NCBI GenBank assembly: GCA_903837255.1 | Contig: CAILTZ010000885.1 | Location: 1 to 8,691, forward strand | Direction of reading: 5' to 3' | Source of the DNA: an uncultured Pirellula sp. | Lineage (GTDB): Bacteria; Planctomycetota; Planctomycetia; Pirellulales; Pirellulaceae | Length of the DNA: 8,691 nt | Shown here: piece after piece, positions 1 through 6,500 of the stretch | Position numbering within the stretch: position 1 is the stretch's first letter | Layout of the letters: each line of letters begins with the position of its first letter | Program-made: the position numbers and the translations under genes | The notes under the pieces: generated by a model | Databases searched by the model: none | What the model saw: the letters and a program-made list of their open reading frames with translations, nothing else | What the model was told of the DNA's origin: nothing

Positions 1-20
1 GGACTGCCCCCGCGGTTTTT
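1..20 (+). terminator. possible right half of an intrinsic terminator cut by the window edge
   Basis: The window opens with a GC-rich stretch (CTGCCCCCGCGG) that runs straight into five T residues at 16-20. This is what the right arm and U-tract of a Rho-independent terminator look like. The left arm would lie before base 1 and cannot be seen, so the call is inference. If correct, a + strand gene ends just upstream of the window. Confidence 0.2.
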
Positions 21-30
21 CCAAGGGACG

Positions 31-151
31 GATTGATGATTGTCGAGTGATGATTGTTGATTGTTGAAGTGGAAGAAGTTGGGCGCGTGGTCTATTCGGT
101 CCTTGTCTTCTACTTCATCAATCATCAATCACCAATCACCAATCACCAATC
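31..151. repeat. imperfect inverted repeat built of heptamers
   Basis: The left arm (31-70) reads as five consecutive heptamers, GATTGAT, GATTGTC, GAGTGAT, GATTGTT, GATTGTT, followed by GAAGT. The right arm (112-151) is, on the other strand, GATTGGT three times, GATTGAT twice and then GAAGT. The arms align in the same heptamer phase with 33 of 40 positions identical, and pairing continues inward through 71-76 with 106-111 (5 of 6). The remaining spacer, 77-105, is unique sequence. The element could fold into a long stem-loop. It resembles short tandemly repeated repetitive (STRR) heptamers and other palindromic intergenic repeats of bacteria. No transposase or target duplication is visible, so calling it mobile would be speculation. 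Confidence 0.7.
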
Positions 152-160
152 ACCAATTGC
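119..160. repeat. CAATCAC tandem heptamer array
   Basis: This is the right arm of the inverted repeat and its extension. Four perfect CAATCAC units occupy 126-153, flanked by a CAATCAT variant at 119-125 and a CAATTGC variant at 154-160. All three forward frames are open across it because the heptamer contains no stop, which is why spurious open frames cover it. Copy number in such arrays usually varies between strains. Confidence 0.8.
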
Positions 161-177
161 AAAACAGCCACTTACCC

Positions 178-211
178 GCCGTAGTACGGGCCCAGAGGCC
201 CATACTACGGC
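178..211. repeat. 15-bp near-perfect hairpin at the head of the 12-bp array
   Basis: GCCGTAGTACGGGCC (178-192) is complementary to GGCCCATACTACGGC (197-211) at 14 of 15 positions, with a four-base loop CAGA (193-196). The only mismatch is C187 against A202; in a minus-strand transcript this pair would be a G-U wobble, so the RNA hairpin would be fully paired in that direction. The right arm is the first unit of the 12-bp array, so the left arm is effectively one inverted unit. No T-run follows on either side, which argues against a simple terminator. Confidence 0.7.
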
Positions 212-304
212 CCATACTACGGCCCATACTACGGCCCATACTACGGCCCATACTACGGCCCATACTACGGCCCATACTACGGCCCATACTACGGCGCATA
301 CTAC
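197..304. repeat. 12-bp tandem repeat, nine units
   Basis: GGCCCATACTAC is repeated head to tail: eight identical units at 197-292 and a ninth with one change (GGCGCATACTAC, 293-304). The first four bases of a tenth unit (GGCG) follow before the pattern ends. The period is a multiple of three, so gain or loss of units would keep a reading frame, as expected if the array once encoded GPYY repeats. Perfect identity of eight units points to recent expansion by slippage or recombination. Confidence 0.95.
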
Positions 305-316
305 GGCGAGTGCTAG

Positions 317-501
317 GTGGTGTCGGGAGGGTGCCCGGCAAGTTCCACTTGCCTTTGGCCACAATGCGATTAATCCCGGGGGTTTGGGGCCATAGCCCCC
401 AAAGACGCCCAGCATCTTTGTGCTCGTTCATTTGATAAGCTAAACTTAACCAAAGTTTACGCTACTTACGCTGAGCCAAACCGATCGCAAAGAACTCGCT
501 T
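317..501. other. intergenic region upstream of the DUF1501 gene, two hairpins
   Basis: No coding region is credible here. A perfect 6-bp hairpin, GGCAAG (337-342) with CTTGCC (348-353) and loop TTCCA, is followed by only three T residues and could be a weak terminator for the remnant gene. A stronger one pairs TTTGGGGC (383-390) with GCCCC(C)AAA (395-403), eight base pairs with a CATA loop and one bulged C at 400; it has no T-run. The segment from about 420 to 490 becomes AT-richer and should hold the promoter of the next gene, but no -10/-35 pair stands out well enough to mark. Confidence 0.5.
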
Positions 502-1953
502 ATGAATCGCCACTCTCACCAGCATGCGCATGCCTTTGAAGCCTTCGGGGCTTTGAAACCCGAAGGACTTGTGGTCGCTAGCCGTCGGAATCTTCTCAAG
601 GCGAGCTTTAGCGGCATCGCCGGCTTGTCTCTCCCGAGGCTCTTGCAAGCTCGCGAACCGATCGCTCAAGGTGGGGCCGCAGCCCCCAAGGGAAAGAGTG
701 TCATCCTGCTATGGATGACCGGCGGACCGAGTCAGATCGATACTTGGGATCCCAAGCCCGATCGGCCCATCCAGAATCGAGGACCCTTTGGCGTCATCGG
801 TACGGCCTTGCCCGGAGTGTTCATCTGCGAGCATTTGCCCAAGCAAGCCGCGATGCTCGATCGCTTCACTCTGATTCGATCGGTGGATGCCAAATTCTCC
901 AACCACGAGCCGAACATGGTCTTGCAAACGGGCAATCTGGACGCTGAGCCGAGGACCAATCCAGAGGCACCGCGATTCCCGTCGATCGCATCGATTGTGG
1001 CCAAGCACCACGGATCGAATCGACCCGGACTGCCCCCCTACGTAGGATTTTATCGCTCTCGTAGCCACATCGCATCTGGCGGATATTTAGGTCAACAATA
1101 CGACCCTTTTCCCGGCAATTTGGCGGCCAAGTTGCCCGTTTACGACCTGGTTGGAAACCATACTGGCAAACAGACCGACGGAGAAATGTTTCAGCTTGCC
1201 AAGGGGTTGAGTTTCGAGCGGATCCAAAATCGACGACGACTCTTGGCGGATCTGGATCAGATGCGTCGGGACATCGATCAGAGCGAAACGATGAGTGCGA
1301 TGGACTCGCATCATCAGCAGGCTTACGAATTACTCCTGGGCAAGGAGACCCGCGAAGCCTTTGACTTGAGTTTGGAGCCGGAGAAAACGCGCGACCTGTA
1401 TGGATCGCACTTGTGGTGCCAGCAAGCGCTTCTAGCACGGCGATTGGTAGAGGCCGGGTCCGCATTCGTCACGCTCGATCTTAGCTACCACACAGCTAGT
1501 GGCACCTGGGACAATCACGGAGACAACATACCGCCTTATGGTGGGATTTCCAAAGGGCTCAAGCCGCTGCTCCCCTTGTTCGACCATTTGATCACGACGT
1601 TGGTAAGCGATCTCGAGGACAGAGGCAAGCTCGACGATGTGTTGATCATCGCGATGGGTGAGTTTGGAAGAACACCGATGATGGGTACCCAGGAAAGTAC
1701 CGACGGTCGGGATCATTGGCCCAATCTCATGTCGATGGCCTTGGCCGGGGGGGGCCTGAGGCATGGTCAGGTGATTGGACAGAGCGACAAAGAAGGTGCT
1801 TACGTGCGCGAGCGGGTCATCAAGCCCGGAGACATCGCGGCGAGCATCTATCGTTTCTTTGGTGTGCCGCTTGAGACCCAGTACACCGATGGCAGCGGCA
1901 GGCCGCGGAGCATCGTCGACCAAGGCGAACCGATTCGCGAGTTGGGTATTTAA
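502..1953 (+). CDS. DUF1501 family protein, Tat-exported
   Basis: This 483-residue protein belongs to the DUF1501 family, which is related to the alkaline phosphatase/sulfatase superfamily and is abundant in planctomycetes; its reaction is not established. The N-terminus has a twin-arginine signal, SRRNLLKA with R28-R29, followed by a hydrophobic stretch at about 34-50, so export folded through Tat is expected. Family-typical segments are WMTGGPSQIDTWDPK (71-85), GEFGRTP (386-392) and DGRDHWP (401-407); the Asp and His residues there are likely metal ligands by analogy. The start at 502 gives a long, His-rich n-region (H4, H6, H8, H10) and the length is normal for the family. The ribosome-binding site is poor (only AAAGAA nearby). 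Many relatives sit next to a DUF1549/DUF1553 cytochrome gene; here the upstream 500 bp hold only repeats, so it appears to be a solitary copy. It converges with the sulfatase gene, 31 bp apart, with no hairpin visible in the gap. Confidence 0.93.
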   Translation: MNRHSHQHAHAFEAFGALKPEGLVVASRRNLLKASFSGIAGLSLPRLLQAREPIAQGGAAAPKGKSVILLWMTGGPSQIDTWDPKPDRPIQNRGPFGVIGTALPGVFICEHLPKQAAMLDRFTLIRSVDAKFSNHEPNMVLQTGNLDAEPRTNPEAPRFPSIASIVAKHHGSNRPGLPPYVGFYRSRSHIASGGYLGQQYDPFPGNLAAKLPVYDLVGNHTGKQTDGEMFQLAKGLSFERIQNRRRLLADLDQMRRDIDQSETMSAMDSHHQQAYELLLGKETREAFDLSLEPEKTRDLYGSHLWCQQALLARRLVEAGSAFVTLDLSYHTASGTWDNHGDNIPPYGGISKGLKPLLPLFDHLITTLVSDLEDRGKLDDVLIIAMGEFGRTPMMGTQESTDGRDHWPNLMSMALAGGGLRHGQVIGQSDKEGAYVRERVIKPGDIAASIYRFFGVPLETQYTDGSGRPRSIVDQGEPIRELGI

Positions 1954-1984
1954 CACCATTACCAACCGTAACCGACGCGAGTGA

Positions 1985-3430
1985 TTATTTCGGTATCGGG
2001 ATCGCAAGCATGTCTTCGTGCGGATCGATATCCAAAAGATGCTCGTCCATGGACTTGAGCAAACTCTCAACAGCTTCCGGATACTTGTCCGCGACATTGT
2101 ATTTCTCTGAGATGTCTTTCTCCAAATGATACAGCTCGGGTTTACCAAGTTCTGATTCCTTGCCATAGTTGACCGCCTCTCGCATCTTGACGTGTAGCTT
2201 CCAAGGCCCCGAGCGAATCGCATGCAACTTTGCGTTGGTCCAATAAAACATCGTCTTTCGCGGACTTTCTTGATCCCCGAATAACACCCCAGACAGATCA
2301 AAGCTATCGAGTTTGCGATTCTCCGGCAACTCTCCACCAGCGATTGCAGTAAACGTTGCCATAAAATCGAGCGTAGATCCTAAGTCCTGCTTGGTGCCCG
2401 GCTGAATCTTGCCCGGCCACCAGAAAATCGTTGGCACACGCATTCCACCTTCGAACGTCGTCCCCTTGCCGGCTCGCAATGGACCAGCCGATCCGCCGTG
2501 AGTTTCATACGATAACCAAGGTCCATTGTCGGAGGAAAAAACGACCAGGGTCTTTGTGTCCAGCTTGAGCTCCCTGAGTGTATCGAGAATAGCACCAACG
2601 CTTGCATCGAGTTCCTCCACCACATCACCATACAATCCTCGCGACGAGCGTCCGCGAAAGTTCTCCGATGCAAAAAGTGGGATGTGAGGCATCGAATGAG
2701 GCAAGTACAAAAAGAAGGGATGCGCTGCATGGTCCTCGATGAACCGAATCGATTCCTCCGTATAGCGTTTCGTCAGAGTGTTCTGGTCGGCTGGCCTTTC
2801 GATGATCTGTGTGTTTCGCATCAACGGCACGTTGTAATGCTCGATTTCCGGATAATACGAGGTATCCTTGCGCACCTCGGCCGAGTACCCTGGCCCACCG
2901 ATCTTGTCCATGTCGTTCGAATAGGGGATCCCAAAGTAGCTGTCGAAGCCTTGGGAGGTGGGCAGATACTGAGGAAGATGCCCCAGGTGCCATTTGCCAA
3001 CGATCCCTGTGGCGTAGCCAGTTTCCTTGAGCATCTCTGCAAGGGTGATTTCGTCAGGTGGCAAGCCACCTCCGGAATCGGGAAATAACACCGCTCGTTT
3101 GGCACTGGTCATCCCGTTGCGGATCGGATAGCGACCCGTCATCAACGCGGCGCGACTCGGAGTACACACCGGGGCCGCGACGTAAAACTGCGTCCACTTC
3201 TGACCCTCACTGGCCATCCGATCCAAATTCGGTGTTCGTATCGTTGGGTTCCCGAAACAACCCAGATCCCCCCATCCCAAATCATCGCAAAAAATCACAA
3301 TGATGTTCGGCTTGGCCTCTCTATTCATTCCCTCGGACTCTGAGACGCCGTTTGCAGAGAAGCCCTCTGCGGAATAAAGGCAGATCAACTCCAGCCAAAT
3401 CAAGAAAAACGCTACCAAGGTCGAACGCAT
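1985..3430 (-). CDS. type I sulfatase (arylsulfatase A / GalNAc-6-sulfatase type), secreted
   Basis: The 481-residue product is a formylglycine-dependent sulfatase that hydrolyses sulfate esters, in planctomycetes usually on sulfated polysaccharides. Expected active-site features are all present: the metal-binding pair D49-D50 in FCDDLGWGD, the CTPSR motif with C89 as the residue converted to formylglycine (C89-T-P-S-R93, followed by AALMTGRYP), GKWHLG with K146 and H148, PHSMPH with H245 and H249, SSDNGPW with D301-N302, and a late active-site lysine, K322, in RAGKG. The first 23 or so residues have a hydrophobic core (about 5-19) and act as a Sec signal peptide, so the enzyme probably works in the periplasm or outside. 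Activity needs a formylglycine-generating enzyme encoded elsewhere. A second Met at 35 would remove the signal, so the first ATG is preferred. The exact substrate cannot be told from sequence. The gene is divergent from the large heme-binding protein gene and may share its control region. Confidence 0.95.
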   Translation of the reverse strand: MRSTLVAFFLIWLELICLYSAEGFSANGVSESEGMNREAKPNIIVIFCDDLGWGDLGCFGNPTIRTPNLDRMASEGQKWTQFYVAAPVCTPSRAALMTGRYPIRNGMTSAKRAVLFPDSGGGLPPDEITLAEMLKETGYATGIVGKWHLGHLPQYLPTSQGFDSYFGIPYSNDMDKIGGPGYSAEVRKDTSYYPEIEHYNVPLMRNTQIIERPADQNTLTKRYTEESIRFIEDHAAHPFFLYLPHSMPHIPLFASENFRGRSSRGLYGDVVEELDASVGAILDTLRELKLDTKTLVVFSSDNGPWLSYETHGGSAGPLRAGKGTTFEGGMRVPTIFWWPGKIQPGTKQDLGSTLDFMATFTAIAGGELPENRKLDSFDLSGVLFGDQESPRKTMFYWTNAKLHAIRSGPWKLHVKMREAVNYGKESELGKPELYHLEKDISEKYNVADKYPEAVESLLKSMDEHLLDIDPHEDMLAIPIPK

Positions 3431-3457
3431 CGCTATTTATTCTTTCAATTGGCGAAT

Positions 3458-3480
3458 CCCATGAGGAACCCCATGAGGAA
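3458..3480. promoter_or_regulatory. direct repeat of an 11-bp motif in the divergent promoter region
   Basis: CCCATGAGGAA occurs twice, at 3458-3468 and 3470-3480, with starts 12 bp apart, and a related CTCATCATGAA follows at 3482-3492. The second copy also forms a short dyad, ATGAG (3473-3477) with CTCAT (3482-3486). The site lies between the divergent sulfatase and heme-protein starts and just upstream of the candidate -35 of the latter, so it could be an operator for a regulator controlling both genes. That role is inference from position only. Confidence 0.4.
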
Positions 3481-3491
3481 TCTCATCATGA

Positions 3492-3521
3492 ATGGCAAAA
3501 AATCCCGGCTCGAAGTATGAT
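3492..3521 (+). promoter_or_regulatory. candidate sigma-70-type promoter for the heme-protein/fmt operon
   Basis: TATGAT at 3516-3521 matches the -10 consensus in five of six bases and is followed by AC. ATGGCA at 3492-3497 matches the -35 consensus in four of six with an 18-bp spacer. A transcript from here would start near 3528 and have a leader of about 50 bases before the ATG at 3578. No transcript data support it. Confidence 0.4.
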
Positions 3522-3577
3522 ACACTCCCCCGCCTTTAGACGTTCCTCGAATCACCCGTCCGGAGTTCATTCATCCG

Positions 3578-6500
3578 ATGATTAGCGATAAGTTTCTTCG
3601 GCATGCACTGCTGCCGCTTTTTGCCCTAGTTGGTTTGGTCTGGCTCCCTGGCATACGTGCCCAAGATCGCCCGGAGTTGCCCCCGAGCTCCGTTCCCCTG
3701 CAAGTCGTTGGGGGGGAGAAGATCGCGCTGGTGGGAAACTCCCTCGCCGAACGGATGAACCTCTTCGGGCACTTGGAAACCTACCTGCACCTGCTGCATT
3801 CGGACCGCAACCTCGTTGTTCGCAACTTTGCTAGACCAGCCGAAGCGGTCAACAACCAGCAGCGATCGGCCGATTACACCGTCATCGATGATCCGATGAA
3901 GGTCTTCACCGCCGACACGTATCTCTGCTTCTTCGGTTTCAATGAATCCTATACAGGGATTGAGTCGGTCGAGGACTTCAAGAAGCAGTACCATCAGTAT
4001 CTCGATCAACTCGCCAGTCAGTACCCTCGCAACGCCGCTGCGCCAGCACCTCGTTTAGTGCTGATCTCGCCGATCGCTTTCGAGAACCCCGACTCGCGTT
4101 TCTTGCCAACCGGTGCCGAAGAGAACAATCGTCTAGCAGCGTATACCGCTGCTGTCGAACAAGTCGCCAAAGAACGCAAAGTGGCCTTTGTCGATCTGTT
4201 CAGCCCAACGCTCAAGCTCTTTAGCCAACAGCCCGCCTTGCAATACACCATCAATGGCTGCCACCTGAACGAAGTCGGCGATGGGGCAGTCGCCAAGATG
4301 ATCGTCGAACAACTCTTCAGGATCGATGGATCGAAACTTTCGCAAGACCAGCCCCTGTTTGAAAAAGATCGTTTCGAGAAGCTACGGTCTGCCATCAACG
4401 ACAAAAGCTGGGTTCATCTCCAAGACTACCGAATGCTCAATGGCTGGTATGTCTATGGTGGGCGAAGAACCTGGGACAAAGAGACCTTTCCTCTCGAATA
4501 CGCCAAGATCCGTCGGATGGCTCAGGTCCGCGATCAGTACTGCTGGGACATCGCGCAAGGCAAACCGGTTCCAACGGCTCCCGGCGATGATAAAACCGGA
4601 GAGCTATTCGTTCCTCAGACCCGTTTCGGTGACCCGCGGCAGAAGTATTCCGAAGCCGAATCGCTACGCTATTTGACCCCCGACGAATTCATCGCTGAAA
4701 CTCAGGTTCCAGCAGGTTTCAAAATCGAGCTCTTTGCCGACGAGACCAAGTTCCCGGATATCGCCAAGCCGGTGCAATTGAACTTCGACAACAAAGGCCG
4801 AGCTTGGCTGGCCTGCATGCCCACCTATCCACAGTGGAAACCAGGCGACCCTAGGCCCGGTGACAAGCTCGTGATCTTGGAAGACACCGACAATGACGGC
4901 AAGGCCGATGTGTCGAAAGTTTTCTACGACAAGCTTCAATGCCCGACTGGTTTCGAGTTCTGGAACGGCGGGGTGCTGGTCGTCGACCAACCTCGTATGC
5001 TGTTCCTCAAAGATACCGACGGGGACGACAAGGCCGATCAAGTCATCCATTTGATGGACGGTTGGGCGACCGACGATACGCACCACACCTGCGGTGCCTT
5101 TGAGTGGAACAACGGCGGCTTGCTCCACATGCTCGAGGGGATCGCGACGAGTACAACCCTGGAAACTCCGTGGGGGCCTCATCGCAGCAAAGGGGACGGG
5201 GGGGCCTATGTCATGGACCCACGGACGCTGAAGATCCGGCAGTTCGCTTTGCCTGGCCAGTACAACATGTGGTGCTACGTGTTCAACCAATGGGGTCAAG
5301 GGATCGTTGGGGATGGCACGACCGCCAATCACGCTTGGGACACCCCCCTTTCTGGGACTCAGTTCCGCGGCCGACAAGGTCTGAATTTTGTGTTCAACAA
5401 CGAAGGGATGCGTCCTGCACTGGGTTGTGAGTTTTTGGTCAGCCGCAATTTCCCAGAGAGTGTACAAGGCCAGTTCACCTATGCGTGCGTCATCAATATG
5501 AACGGCATGCCGCGATTTACAATCAACGACGATGGTGGTGGGTATAGCGGCGCGAGGATCAAGAACGCCGACGGCTCACCGGACGATTTGATCCGCTCCT
5601 TGGACAAGCATTTCCGGCCAGCCGATCCGCAGATCGGACCCGACGGAGCCTTGTGGTTTGGCGACTGGGCCAACGCCTTGGTCGGTCATATGCAATACAG
5701 CCAGCGCGATCCGAACCGCGACCACGTGCGCGGTCGGCTGTACCGTTTGGTCTACGCCGATCGACCTTTGGTGAAACCCGCAACTCAGTACGGCAAGTCG
5801 ATCCCGGAGCTCCTCGAACAGCTCAGCCAGTACGAATGGCGAACCCGATACCGAGTGCGACGAGAGTTGCATGATCGGTCCGAATCGGAAGTTTTGGCAG
5901 CAACCAACGCTTGGTTGGCTGGCAAAGACCCAGCCTCGGCAGACTATGACCGGTTCTGTTGCGAAGCACTTTGGATTCAGCAATCGCATCACCGGCTGGA
6001 CCTAGAGCTTTTGGCCAAGGTCCTCAAATCAGCCAAGGCCCCTGAGGCGCGTGCCGCAGCCGTCCGGATTGTGGCCGACAATCGAGACGAGATTCCACAA
6101 GCCGAGCAGATGCTAATCGCCGCCGCCGGGGATGGTCACCCAAGGGTACAGACCGAGTCGGCACGCGGCTTAAGCTTCTTTGCGAGCAAGCCAGCGATGA
6201 AGGCTCTGTTTGCCATGACCAATGCACCGCCCGATTACTGGCGCGATTACACGATCCAGCATGCACTCGGACCAAACGAACGCGCATGGATCGGCGACTT
6301 TGTAGCCGGAAACATCCCAGAAGCATCGGATCGAGGCAAGCAGATGGTCGCGCAGCTCATGGCATCCAATGCAACCGGTGCGGCTGCACTACCGCATTTG
6401 CAAGTCCTCATGTCCCAGGAACCTAGGCCCGCCGAAGAGCGGAACAAAGCCATGACGGCTTTGACAGACATCAAAGGTGACGTCAACCGTGGCCGAGAAA

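Larger units (their letters stand above)
161..316 (+). pseudogene. remnant of a gene encoding a Gly-Pro-Tyr-Tyr repeat tail
   Basis: In the frame starting at 161 the translation is KTATYPP, then a TAG (182-184), then YGPR, eight GPYY repeats (197-292), GAYY, GEC and a TAG stop at 314-316. The sequence on both sides of the first TAG is of the same Tyr/Pro/Gly type, and TAC in place of TAG would give PPYYGPR, so one C-to-G change at 184 can explain the break. No ATG, GTG or TTG lies in this frame before the TAG; going upstream the frame enters the heptamer array and stops at 65-67. Planctomycete small exported proteins often carry such GY/PY-rich tails. I infer a gene 3' end whose 5' part is lost, perhaps displaced by the heptamer element. 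It could also be non-coding repeat DNA; the other frames (AHTT, RPIL, or VVWA and SMGR on the minus strand) look less protein-like. Confidence 0.4.

Noticed and set aside
119..308. CRISPR array
   Set aside because: The units are 7 and 12 bp, directly adjacent with no unique spacers, and there are no cas genes.
54..435. Open frames on both strands over the repeat block (AHTT, RPIL, VVWA, SMGR repeats)
   Set aside because: They exist because neither the 12-bp nor the 7-bp repeat contains a stop in those frames. They lack ribosome-binding sites and any non-repetitive conserved part.
428..465. Promoter for the DUF1501 gene (TTGATA at 432-437)
   Set aside because: The -35-like box is good, but no acceptable -10 lies 16-18 bp downstream (GTTTAC/TTTACG), so the pair is not convincing.
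1954..1984. Bidirectional terminator between the convergent genes
   Set aside because: The 31-bp gap has no inverted repeat or T-run that I can find.
1432..2337. Long minus-strand frame of 301 codons across the DUF1501 3' end and the sulfatase 3' end
   Set aside because: It overlaps two genes with clear family motifs, shows no recognisable domain, and is an antisense or out-of-frame shadow.
4664..5467. Minus-strand frame of 267 codons inside the large heme-protein gene
   Set aside because: It is antisense to the conserved dehydrogenase-like domain; such shadows are common in GC-rich genes and this one has no motif.
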